A DNA stretch of 64,000 nt, taken from assembly GCA_036023115.1 (NCBI GenBank), contig JAYKKT010000080.1:9818501-9882500 (forward strand), written 5' to 3'. The notes under the pieces are model-generated. The model had not been told where the DNA came from, did no database searches, and saw nothing but the letters and a program-made list of their open reading frames with translations. The translations under genes and the position numbers were made by a program. This DNA is from Brasenia schreberi. Taxonomy: Eukaryota; Streptophyta; Magnoliopsida; Nymphaeales; Cabombaceae. Of this stretch, positions 1 to 9,739 are shown one piece after another; position 1 is the stretch's first letter, and every line of letters starts with the position of its first letter.

Positions 1-1073
1 TTCTAATATATCAAAATTATCCAAACTTATTGGATCGAACTGACTCTCTTCTCTATTTACTTTTTTTAATTACCTACGACAAACAAAGATAAACAATTAG
101 TAAATAATATTAACAATTGAAGGCTGAAGTTAAACTATATTGAATTGAAAATTTGAAAGTAATACAACATTACCTTTCACGAAGGCGCATGTTACAACGA
201 ATATAAACTAAATCATTTAGTCTTTTGTGTTCCAACTTGTTGCGCTTCTTTGTATGGATGTATTCAAAAACACTCCAATTTCTTTCACAACCTGTTGCAC
301 TACAGGTTTGGTTTAAGAATCTGACTGTAAAATCTCTAAGGTTTGGACAATCACTTCCAAACCTATTCCACCAAACATCTGTAAAAAAAAATACAAACAT
401 TAGAGACATAATAATCCACAGTAACGTAAGATGCAACTTAAATATGAAAATAAATAATTTACCTTGACGCATCGTATAGCAGTTGCGAATTGCAATAGGC
501 AAACCCATCAAGTGAAGAGCATTATCATATATCTCCATCTCTCGATGTATCGCATCTGCTATGCTCTCATCAGGGACTAATCTGTCGATACAATCAATGA
601 TTCCTCGATTAACCTCACCGTCCCTTTTGAAGGTTCCTGAGTACCTGAATGATGGGTTTAAATAATATGTTGCTGCATGAATAGGCTGATGCAATTGTTT
701 ATTCCATCTACTATCAATTATTTTCCACATGGGCACATAATCTCTCTTTTTTCCATTAAAATTATTTTTGATGGCTTCTTTTGCCTTGTCCATGGCTTCA
801 TAAAGGTAGCCCATAGATGGTTTCTCATCGCTATCAGCCAATCTCAAAACTTTCACTAAAGGACAAGTAATTTTCAATAATTTGACACATGCATTCCAAA
901 ATAAACTTCTAAAAACTGTTTTTGCAATCTCATTCAACTTTCTATTTCTTCTGTTTTGAGGCAACTCTACAAATTGTTGCCACTCATCTGAGGAGAAAAT
1001 TCTCTTTAAAGTTTATTTCTGTCTCACAAGACTCTGTACAGATAAGAAGTTTATTGCGAACCGAGTTGCAACT
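1..1073 (-). pseudogene. hAT transposase C-terminal region, copy A (runs off left edge)
   Basis: Minus-strand C-terminal half of a plant hAT transposase (DUF659/BED class). The reading frame SSDEWQQF...PQNRRNRKLNEIAKTVF leads into the family block around MGYLYEAMDKAKEAI and HAATYYLNP. A donor at 463/462 and an acceptor before 378 bracket an intron. The next exon holds the hAT dimerisation block (TCSATGCERNWSVFEYIH, then KRNKLEHKRLNDLVYIRCNMRLRER), followed by a second donor near 174. Without splicing, the first intron happens to stay open. This is the least damaged of three copies here. Its 3' end and terminal repeat lie beyond position 1. It forms the left arm of a large inverted repeat with copy B. 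The N-terminal catalytic part is largely missing, so it is unlikely to be an active transposase. Confidence 0.85.
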
Positions 1074-1379
1074 ATGCGATTAAATCACGGTCTGATCTAA
1101 TATCTTCCCTCTCAACTTCTGATAAGAAGGCATCTTATATCTTGGACCAATGTTTGCAATTGCATCTGCCATTGCTTGAAAATGAAATCTGTTTGCTGTA
1201 TTAAATGGAATGCATGCATCATAAAACCATCTTTCCACTACAAGGTCTGCCTGATCATGCAGTTGTTCTGAAGCCATAGCAGGACGAATTCCTGGTTGAG
1301 CACCAGGTGTAGTGGAAGGAGGAAAGAACGAATGTATGCTAGAAGAAGAAACTTCGCACAGTTGCAACTCAGTTCGCAA
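1074..1379 (-). pseudogene. hAT transposase N-terminal (pre-DUF659) exon fragment
   Basis: Minus-strand reading frame containing SSSIHSFFPP, TTPGAQPGIRPAM and then ERWFYDACIPFNTANRFHFQAMADAIA...GPRYKMPSYQKLRGKIL. This is the stretch that follows the BED finger in plant hAT transposases and leads into DUF659. It breaks off after KILDQ, where the duplicated copy A segment begins at 1073, so roughly 300 residues of the catalytic core are absent. The sequence lies in the loop between the two arms of the 1-kb inverted repeat. In minus-strand order BED (4421-4222), this exon and copy A are collinear with an intact hAT gene, which suggests they once belonged to one element. Confidence 0.75.
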
Positions 1380-2409
1380 TAAACTTCTTATCTATACAGA
1401 GTCTTGTGAGACAGAAATAAGCTTTAAAGAGAATTTTCTCCTCAGATGAGTGGCAACAATTTGTAGAGTTGCCTCAAAACAGAAGAAATAGAAAGTTGAA
1501 TGAGATTGCAAAAACAGTTTTTAGAAGTTTATTTTGGAATGCATGTGTCAAATTATTGAAAATTACTTGTCCTTTAGTGAAAGTTTTGAGATTGGCTGAT
1601 AGCGAGGAGAAACCATCTATGGGCTACCTTTATGAAGCCATGGACAAGGCAAAAGAAGCCATCAGAAATAATTTTAATGGAAAAAAGAGAGATTATGTGC
1701 CCATGTGGAAAATAATTGATAGTAGATGGAATAAACAATTGCATCAGCCTATTCATGCAGCAACATATTATTTAAACCCATCATTCAGGTACTCAGGAAC
1801 CTTCAAAAGGGACGGTGAGGTTAATCGAGGAATCATTGATTGTATCGACAGATTAGTCCCTGATGAGAGCATAGCAGATGCGATACATCGAGAGATGGAG
1901 ATATATGATAATGCTCTTCACTTGATGGGTTTGCCTATTGCAATTCGCAACTGCTATACGATGCGTCAAGGTAAATTATTTATTTTCATATTTAAGTTGC
2001 ATCTTACGTTACTGTGAATTATTATGTCTCTAATTTGTATTTTTTTTACTGATGTTTGGTGGAATAGGTTTGGAAGTGATTGTCCAAACCTTAGAGATTT
2101 TGCAGTCAGAGTCTTAAGCCAAACCTGTAGTGCAATAGGTTGTGAAAGAAATTGGAGTGTTTTTTAACACATCCATACAAAAAAGCGCAACAGGTTGGAA
2201 CACAAAAGGCTTAATGATTTGGTTTATATTCGTTGTAACATGCGCCTTCGTGAAAGGTAATATTGTATTACTTTCAAATTTTCAATTCAATATAGTTTAA
2301 CTTCATCCTTCAATTGTTAATATTATTTACTAATTGTTTATCTTTGTTTGTGTCGTAGGCAATTAAAAAAAGTAAATAGAGAAGAAAGTCAGTTCGATCC
2401 AATAAGTTT
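1360..2409 (+). pseudogene. hAT transposase C-terminal region, copy B (inverted duplicate of A)
   Basis: Plus-strand copy of the same hAT segment as A, with only a few changes by eye (DSEEKPS for DSDEKPS, AIRNN for AIKNN). It is damaged: the intron acceptor has become ACTG instead of ACAG near 2050, and a stop interrupts the dimerisation block at about 2164 (GTTTTTTAACAC). The homology stops abruptly at 2409 after CCAATAAGTTT, where unrelated sequence begins. It forms the right arm of an inverted repeat with 23-1073. Confidence 0.85.
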
Positions 2410-3124
2410 CTAGATCGACGTGTTACAGAACTTCAGGCCTGGTATCGAACTTCAGGCCTTTTTACAGAAAGTAACCCCCTTTGCCAGTGGGCTACATTAG
2501 ATTAACTATGCTCGGTTGAATGTGTTTCTAGATCGACGTTGATGTAAAGGGCCATTGAATACAAGAAGTAAGCCTTTTTTCATACCAAGGGTCGGTTACA
2601 TGATTTTTTTTTTGTTTTAATAGAGCTCAATCATGTGCCATGCAATACAAACGTAGAACAAGTGCAAGTTTACTTGATGTTCCGAGAAAGATTAATAAGA
2701 CAAACTTATTGGGGAGCTGCTAATTTTGGTTTATATGCAAGAGAAAGTGTTTAGGAACTGCACATCAAACATGTTGAAGGTCATGAGCTTGATACCTGGG
2801 CCGTGTCTCTCGGTTTCTCTGCCCAATTGTAAAATAAAAAAAGGGTGTTTAGTGGATGATATTGCATATCCGCACATATGATAACTGCAGAACGTAGTTC
2901 CTCTGTGACTCAAAACTCCCTAAACACTTTGAAGAATAGGCACTTAATTCCTTTAATATTATTCATGCAGACGTGTCCATGCACATACACAATATGTGTG
3001 TGTCCATGCACATATATCTTCTGTTCATGCACGTTGTTGACAATGTCTTCTGCCTAGCAGAAGGAAATAACAAATGCACAAAGTCCACTATCACACTATT
3101 ATTTAAAATCCGCATTCCAAACAA
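2410..3124. other. unrecognised filler between hAT copies B and C
   Basis: About 715 bp without homology to the flanking hAT copies. The motif GTTTCTAGATCGACGT occurs twice, near 2406 and 2524, and CTTCAGGCCT twice near 2431-2458, so the left part is locally duplicated. The right part has a TGTCCATGCACATA repeat near 2967 and 3001. No coding signal was recognised. Confidence 0.5.
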
Positions 3125-4221
3125 TGAGGTTAATCGAGGAATCATTGATTGTATCGACAGATTAGTCCCTGATGAGAGCATAGCAGATGCGATACATCGA
3201 GAGATGGAGATATATGATAATGCTCTTCACTTGATGGGTTTGCCTGTTGCAACTCGCAACCGCAATACGATGTGTCCAGGTAAATTGTTTATTTTCATAT
3301 TTAAGTTGCATCTTACATTACTGTGGATTATTATGTCTCTAATGTTTGTATTTTTTTTACAGATGTTTGGTAGAACAGGTTTGGAAGTGATTGTCCAAAC
3401 CTTAGAGATTTTGCAGTCAGAGTCTTAAGCCAAACCTGTAGTACAACAGGTTGTGAAAGAAATTGGAGTGTTTTTGAACACATCCATACAAAAAAGCACA
3501 ACAGGTTGGAACACAAAAGGCTTAATGATTTGGTTTATATTCGTTGTAACATGCGCCTTCGTGAAAGGTAATGTTGTATTACTTTCAAATTTTCAATTCA
3601 ATATAGTTTAACTTCAGCCTTCAATTGTTAATATTATTTACTAATTGTTTATCTTTGTTTGTGTCATAAGCAATTAAAAAAAGTAAATAGAGAAGAAAGT
3701 CAGTTTGATCCAATAAGTTTGGATAATTTTGATATATTAGAAGATTGGGTTATGGAAGACACTGAAGAAAATGCCCTCCTAATAGAAGAAGACGTTGCCT
3801 GGATTAATTTGGAAGGAGCACAACAACATTATGGAGATTAAGAATTTGATTTTGAGGAAGGTGTGGGTGTGGTTGATGATGATGATGAGGATCTGCAACA
3901 ACGAGAAGATGAAGATTATTTAGTTGATGATCCTAATTACAATTTGTAAAATGTAACATTATATGTAACTGTAGTGTACTGTAAACTATGTCTGTATTTT
4001 ATTTTTTTGATTCAAAATATGTAAAATTGGATGCAATTGTTCAATGTTGAATGCTCAATATGTACTAAACTTACATTATATGAATTTAAAGCAATTATCA
4101 GATTTTTCCTGATTTTTTCAATTTTTTTTATTTTTTACTAATTTTTATTGATTTTTAATTAAATTTTATATTATTTTAATATTAAAGTATGATACGATAC
4201 GATATGCGTTAGACAACACTG
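3125..4221 (+). pseudogene. hAT transposase C-terminus, copy C, with 3' end and terminal repeat
   Basis: Third copy of the hAT C-terminal region. It starts abruptly at 3125, matching copy B from 1816, and unlike B it runs to the true 3' end of the element. After a lesion (TAG in place of the second Trp of the WW motif) come the dimerisation block (GCERNWSVFEHIHTKK), an intron, and an exon reading QLKKVNREESQFDPISLDNF...EDWVMEDT. A stop at about 3839 interrupts the acidic tail, which otherwise continues DDDDEDLQQREDEDYLVDDP to about 3948. An AT-rich 3' region follows, then GATACGATACGATATGCG and the terminal repeat ending at 4221. Confidence 0.8.
4212..4221 (+). repeat. hAT terminal inverted repeat (right end of copy C element)
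   Basis: GACAACACTG at 4212-4221 is the inverted match of CAGTGTTGTC read on the minus strand from 4923. hAT elements end in CA(G)NG-type repeats and make 8-bp target duplications. The 8 bp to its right are CTTCTAAC; the matching left end is not visible in the window. Confidence 0.7.
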
Positions 4222-4923
4222 CTTCTAACTCTGCCTGTGCATGTAGCAACTTCTTTCCTGATTCCTGCTAGGTGGTGTTTCAACCTTGAAATTCCACCAC
4301 TAACCACATTTTCACAAAATAAACATCTGATTTTTAACCTTGAACCCTCAACTGGTATACCCCACTGCCATGCCGGATCATCAGACTTTGAATGAGAGTC
4401 TCTACCACCCCTTCCTGCCATCTCAATGGAGTACTTTAATTCAAACAAAAACCTGGAAAAAAAAAGCACTTCATAAATCCCCCAATCTTCAAATAACACT
4501 CAAATTGAGTGTCTCCCACTTCATGAATGCAATAAAAATCGTATACACAATTAATAACTTCATATTTTGTCATTCAAAAAAAACCAAAATAACACAAAAA
4601 ACAATAAATATAAAGGAAAAAAATGAAAAAACATTAAAAATATACCAAAATCCGAGTTTGGAGGCTTCCACGAACACCGTAGGGCACGATTTTGGAGCTT
4701 TAAAAACTAAGGAGGCGAAAACCGGCTCTTAGGGAGCTTGAGGAACCCAAGAGGAGAGAGGAAACCCGCGAAAAATCGCGGGTTTCAGTCGGCCAGGGAC
4801 CCTTTATAAGGGTCCCAAGGCGTATCGCCCATATCGTATGATACAGGCGATACACACCGTATCGTGCGATACGGGGCCCCGTATTGTATCGTGGTGGCCC
4901 ACGATGCGATACGGACAACACTG
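4222..4923 (-). mobile_element. 5' end of a hAT element: TIR, promoter and BED-finger exon
   Basis: On the minus strand the element starts at 4923 with CAGTGTTGTCCGTATCGC. A subterminal zone follows that is rich in GATACG/CGTATC motifs, with a TATAAA at about 4804-4809. An ATG at 4421 opens MAGRGGRDSHSKSDDP followed by a BED zinc finger: AWQWG, IRCLFCENVVSGG, then RLKHHLAG, giving the C-x2-C and H pattern. The frame runs to CTGRVRS, where at 4222/4221 it is cut by the end of the oppositely oriented copy C element. The start was chosen because it is the first Met before the finger and follows the usual MAGRGG-like lead. The rest of this gene is displaced; 1379-1074 and copy A would be the collinear remainder. 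Confidence 0.75.
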
Positions 4924-5798
4924 AGCCATATCATAAATGTGAACGCTATTAGTCCATATCATATGATAGAGACAGTATCAGTTGTAGGATACAGTCCATA
5001 CAAGGTCCACGGATCCTTATATCAGTCTGCATATGGCTATGTTGATATTCACCTTATGGCATGTTTTTGAGGATACAAGGTTTCTGGACCTGCAAAATTT
5101 TATATTAATTAGATTCATTTTGTCTTTTTAAGTGTGATAAGATGGTACACATCAGCCATATCAAAAAAATTGGATTGTGTAATAATAATATGGGGTATTG
5201 AGACTTAAAATATAGCTTTGGGAATGTAATGGAGTTTGTATAGTTTATAGAATCGTTTATTAGTTGTTCTTGATGTGCATGGTGCAACCCCTTGATGCTT
5301 AATAATGAAACTCATCTTATTAATCCAAAACAAGCGTTATTATTAAATGACAACTAGCTCAAAGATCCCTTTATCATTATCGAACAATTTTAACTTTTCA
5401 TTTCCTATTTGTTACACAATAAATCATTAATCCAACGCACCAAACTCTCTCCCCTTCCTGGTAGTTGCCCATCTTTATTTCCTCACGTTTTCTCTTCATT
5501 TCACGTTGCTAAGTGAATCCTTCTTTGTTTTACGTATTCTAAGTTAGAAGTTACTTAGAGGTAGTTGTGTCGAGCTTTAGTATCATTCCACTGAAAAGAG
5601 TGGACAAACATTCCCACTAAGAAAAATATCGACTTATCACGAAAAGTTCCAAGAAAATCATTGTCGAGAAGGCAATCTAAACGTGCAAATCTCGTTTAAC
5701 AGAATCACATCCAATGCACACCTCCAAGATAAAGGAAAACTAGGGTGCGACAAACCATCATAGCACAAAGGAAGCGAAAGGTCAATGAGGATCAATAC
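4924..5798. other. no gene recognised; intron or flank of the Alba-type gene
   Basis: AT-rich sequence with a few GATAC-like motifs near 4965-5000. I searched the minus strand for the missing third exon of the Alba-type gene (expected to begin with an AIATVV-like stretch) and did not find it. Confidence 0.4.
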
Positions 5799-6407
5799 CC
5801 ATGCCAAGTGCCGAAAGCTCCACCTCGTTATGCTGCTGCATGTATCTCTGCATTAGGAAGAGAAATGAGTACCTTGACGGCAAAGTTCTTCACAAAAGAA
5901 CGTAAAATCCAGAAACCAAAGAAACACATAGAACCCATTACCATCAATGAGAAACCGATTATAAATAAATACCAACGTATATAAAAACTTCAAATAATGG
6001 ATTCTCATTAAAGGTCGTCTCTTCGGGAACCAACAGCCAAGAAGAGAACTGACACGAAATCGACACCCTTGACTTCGAAAAAATACGAGGGTAAACACCA
6101 GGAAACAATCATCAACAAATAAACCAGCTTTTGAAAGAGACGCCCTAATGGATGGCATCCAAAAAGATTACATCCCCAAATTCAGGAAACCTTACAAAAA
6201 CTCAGAACTTGGACTATAGGAGAAGCACTGAAACCCAGTAATCGAGCACTGATCTAATAAAGCACCTTATAGAGAGAGAGTTGAGAGCACCTTGGCGAGG
6301 TTGACGTAGAAGAAGAGAGGTTTTTTGGTGTTCGACACCTGAATCCTGTTCTTCTTGTGAGCCTCGGAGATGCTCATGCTGTTCACCCCATCCGTAATCT
6401 CCTCCAT
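5799..6407 (-). CDS. Alba-domain nucleic-acid-binding protein (At2g34160-like), first two exons
   Basis: Minus-strand exon 1 is 6407-6291 and codes MEEITDGVNSMSISEAHKKN then RIQVSNTKKPLFFYVNLAK, ending at AAG/GTGCTC. Exon 2 is 5847-5799, preceded by CTAATGCAG, and codes RYMQQHNEVELSALGM before a donor at GG/GTATTG. This matches the start of plant Alba-superfamily proteins, small DNA/RNA-binding proteins (about 130 residues in the At2g34160 group). Alba proteins act in RNA metabolism and chromatin; that role is family knowledge, not shown here. The phase after exon 2 (one base over) would let the next exon continue with Ala-Ile-Ala. That exon is not found down to the hAT end at 4923, so the gene is truncated, or its intron 2 has been swollen by the hAT nest and the rest lies left of the window. 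Confidence 0.8.
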
Positions 6408-6500
6408 TGCGAGAGAGAGAGAGAGAGAGAGACGCAAAACAACCGGGTAAAGGGGTCTAGGGTTTCTCCCTTCTGCTTTTCAAAACATCTGGCCTTCGTT
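6408..6500 (-). promoter_or_regulatory. 5' leader of the Alba-type gene with telo-box and GA/CT tract
   Basis: Immediately upstream of the ATG on the minus strand is a CT dinucleotide tract (GA on plus, 6411-6432). AAACCCTA, the plant telo-box, lies at 6465-6458. Telo-boxes are typical of promoters and leaders of translation- and ribosome-related genes in plants, which fits an RNA-binding protein. The exact transcription start is not visible. Confidence 0.55.
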
Positions 6501-7639
6501 GCCGGAGAACAGGTCGGATTGTAATCCACAATTACCCTGACCCGAACCGATTGTACCAAACTCTAGACACCCGTTATTCCCCTAAACCAGGTCCACGCCC
6601 GCTCACAATTCACGACTTGCACGACCAAGAATCTGATCAGCGCGAGTAAAGTTTTACGTTGAACCAGGTCTGGGTTTGGACCAGACCAGAATTCAAAACC
6701 TGAACTAAGTGCTAAAAATGTGCATGATTTGTCAAGTTAGTATATTTGGACTCAAGAATTTAAACTTTAAGGATGTATGGGTTCCACGGGATGAACCAAA
6801 CAACAAGAAGCCGGATCGTAAAGAGAGCTGCAAAATGAGACGAGCTACTTGTTGTTTGGTTCATCCAGTTGCAAGCTGAGTTTGAGCTTGGCTTGCCACT
6901 TGAGCCTTACAAGAGAACTATGGCTCGATGAATGTAGCTTGATGAAACAAGCTTGAACACAAGTTAAGTTCAGCTCAGCTCCTAGCTCTTATAAGTTTGA
7001 AGAAATCAAGTTGAGAGGGTTGATCAGCCCCACGGAGTTGATAGACCACATTGAGTTTTACCCATAAAAAAGCCTTGTACCTACCTAAGCCTTAAAGGTT
7101 TGAAATTTAAATTTAAGGATTGGTGCGATCCTTCGTCTTATCTCTCAATATAAATTTGTGGCTTTCTTCTTAGATATCTAAAGATCGACTATCGGAGGTT
7201 GGTCAGACCTAGTTTTTTAGGCATGAATTTTTTTATGTTTTCTAATTTTGTGATCGTGATTGTATAAAAGTTAGGCTTAGAGGAGCATAGGAGAGATGTT
7301 GGTTATAACGTTGAGCCATAATTGATAAGTGCACCCCTTTTTTACTATCTACACATATTCTTTTATTGATATTCTGATTTTACCCCTACTAAATTTTTAG
7401 AAATTCTCATGATATCCCTCAATTAGTCAATGCACTCTCTTTGCCCATTTCTACCTTGTGGTCGATCGCTCAACACTATTCTTTTGCAGCCCATGGCTCA
7501 AAGCTTGACTCGGACGGACGATACCTCACAGTCCATCGTCTCAAATGCTTCATATTTAGCTTAAACATCTAAACACAAATGCCCTTATAAATTGTTTTGC
7601 AATACTCAATGTTTTGTAGGTAGAGTTTCACCTAGTCAT
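6501..7639. other. intergenic; one perfect 19-bp inverted repeat
   Basis: No gene recognised. A perfect inverted repeat lies at 6789-6807 and 6848-6866 (GGATGAACCAAACAACAAG and its complement) around a 40-bp spacer. The rest is stop-rich in all frames. Confidence 0.4.
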
Positions 7640-7826
7640 AACATTTAAACATATATATGAGATATATTGCACATGTCATAAACTTTGTCACAGAAGATGG
7701 CCTAAAGGAGGTGAGTAACTCTATTAATTGAGTAAGAAAAGTCATGAAATATATTAAACAATCTCCAATGACAATACAAAAATTCAAAGAATGCATTGAA
7801 GAATATAAATTTTTATTTCAAATATG
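7640..7826 (+). pseudogene. Ac/RICESLEEPER-like hAT transposase, inverted middle fragment
   Basis: Plus-strand reading frame from the ATG near 7656 gives MRYIAHVINFVTEDGLKEVS, a stop near 7730, then VRKVMKYIKQSPMTIQKFKE. This is the CxAHIxNLIVxDGLKE and VRYVxxSP region of RICESLEEPER-type hAT transposases. In an intact gene it follows directly after the IGYLRKK region, which here lies on the opposite strand at about 7830, so this piece is inverted relative to its neighbour. Degenerate, non-functional. Confidence 0.72.
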
Positions 7827-7829
7827 AAA

Positions 7830-8615
7830 TAACATCATTAGAACCAACATTGTCTATTGTAACTGTCAATACTTTCTTAAACCCCAAACAAGCAAACAAT
7901 CAATAAGTAGCCTACCAATAGAGTTACCCTTATAGCTAGATATTAGACAAAAGTTTATGATTTTTTCAACATCCACTCGTCATCAATAAAATGTGTCATG
8001 ATACACATGTAGTTCAAGCGTTGAAAAGATGTCAATGTATCTATGTTTATGCATATATTCTAGCTATTCTTTTTTTAAAAATCTTCAACTTAACTTTTTC
8101 ATCCACGTAGAGGTTATAGCAATCTCGTGATACTATCCACCTAGATTATATTTTAAACTTAAGATATGCAACATGTATTACCTTCCTAAACCCTTTACTT
8201 TCAACGATCTTAAATGACAATTCAACAATAATACCATTTTTGCAATAGCTTTTCTAATGGTTATTTGATCAAATTTCCAATGCCTACACTAACCGTCTTC
8301 TAGATGTCTATCATTTATATTTTTTAGAAATCTCTCTTACAACCAATAATGTAACTTTTTAGTGTAGTACCATTTTTCTTTGGGTCACAATAAAAATCTC
8401 TACTATAATAATTGCATTTAGCTTTTACATCATCTGAACCATATGTAAACTTGATGAAGTACTCTCACACTTTAGATCTTGGCTTCATAGAATTCCTTTG
8501 TATCTTTGATAGACTAGCATCATCACTTGACTGCGGAGTATTTGAATTTTACTTGTTCCAGTTTTGCTTCTCCTACCTTTGAGTTGAAGCTTGTGATTGG
8601 GAAATCTAAAATAAT
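7830..8615 (-). pseudogene. Ac/RICESLEEPER-like hAT transposase, BED finger to DUF4413-like region
   Basis: Minus strand. The BED finger can be read in pieces around 8480-8330: VREYFIKF-like lead, then KAKCNYCSRDFYCDPKKNGT and LKSYIIGCKRD in shifted frames. Further on come QITIRKAIAKMVLLLNCHLR, YNLGG...HEIAI, KKLS...FLKKE, an HVYHDTF stretch, then INFCLISSYKGNSIGRLLID, VLTVTIDNVGSNDVISYLK. The order and spacing match RICESLEEPER-type transposases, with many stops and frameshifts. An exon lead FPNHKLQLKGRRSKTG sits at about 8610-8560. Confidence 0.75.
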
Positions 8616-9724
8616 AAAAGAGAAGTAAACTACAAGTATATACAAGTTTTAGTATATAGAAAACAAATTGTACATATATAAGTAATATGAGAATATAAAT
8701 TTTAACATAAGTGGTAGAAATAAACTGTATCAACCTTAACAATAAAAAATTAATGATTCATATCATAAAAATATGAGAATATATCAAAGAAAGGAGAGAT
8801 ATGCATCTAGCATGATGAAGAATCAATAACACTTTAGACAATAAATAATTAGCTATCATTAGGAGTTGACCTTATGGATATTCTACAAATACAAGACATT
8901 GTAGGTTCTAAAAGAATGCTAGTAGACCGAGACTAAATTTGTAATATATATATACTCGGTGTTAGCCTTAAAGGATGCTAGTATACTACAATCTAGTTAT
9001 TGCATGAAAGAATCCATTTTCATGTTTACAATAACATAATAAACACACACTTCCTAATAAAATGATTATTAGACGTTGTAATGTATACTTACACACAAGA
9101 GCAGGCACGATTGCTATAGATACATGAAAAAACACATATATAAACAATGTATACAAGCTGCAATTCAAATATATACATGATGTAATTTTCTAATATAATG
9201 AGTATTAGATGCTGGGGAGAAAGGAAAAAGCATATGATGTAGATCATCATCTCGTCGGAGTACGATTATGGCTGCAACATGATAGCAAATAGATAGAAAG
9301 AAGAAACTGATTGGTTGTAGTGGCAACACGATTGCAATAGACCGATGAAGGGGTTTCTCACAGAGAGAAGGACAAAAGAGATTCACAAAGAGGGGTTTCG
9401 TAGAGAGACAAATAAGTTTCTCATAGTGAGACGAAGTTTCACAAAGAGATGGAGAGGTTTTGCAGAGAGACAAAAAGGTTTCTCATTAGATAGTCAAAGG
9501 GGTCTCATAGATAGAGATGATGGACCATAGTGTTTCGCAGTGAGAGATGAAGTGAAAGACAACGGGTCGAGGACTTGGGAGTTAGTTAAGGGATATAAAT
9601 TTGTTTTAGTTTTTTGGTTCTAAATCTCGCAAAACCAAACCCATACCGATTATTATTATTATGACTGAACCAATTCGAAAAATCTAGTTCGCTTCGGTTT
9701 TAACCGAATTATACTCACCCCTAG
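8616..9724 (-). mobile_element. 5' part and terminal repeat of the Ac-like hAT relic
   Basis: The sequence ends at 9716-9724 in CACCCCTAG preceded by CCGAATTATACT; read on the minus strand this is (C)TAGGGGTGAGTATAATTCGG. CAGGGGTG-like ends followed by TTCGGTT runs are typical of Ac-type hAT elements in plants. The interior (9340-9540) contains degenerate tandem copies of a GAGAGACAAA-AGGTTTC motif of 25-40 bp, a common feature of hAT subterminal regions. No coding exon was recognised between 8616 and 9716. Confidence 0.5.
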
Positions 9725-9739
9725 CATTTACAATCCTAA

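Larger units (their letters stand above)
23..2409. repeat. large inverted repeat of hAT transposase sequence
   Basis: Arms 23-1073 and 1360-2409 are reverse complements over about 1,050 bp, separated by a 286-bp spacer. The inner boundary is visible where GTTGCAACTC on one side matches GAGTTGCAAC on the other. Identity looks well above 90 percent by eye, with isolated substitutions and small indels. Transcription across it from either side would give a long hairpin. Confidence 0.88.

Noticed and set aside
1..4923. An active autonomous hAT transposon
   Set aside because: The catalytic core between the DUF659 start and the C-terminal exons is missing, and all copies carry stops, splice-site losses or breaks.
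4860..5070. Short frame over GATACGATACG repeats near the hAT end
   Set aside because: It is non-coding subterminal repeat sequence of the hAT element.
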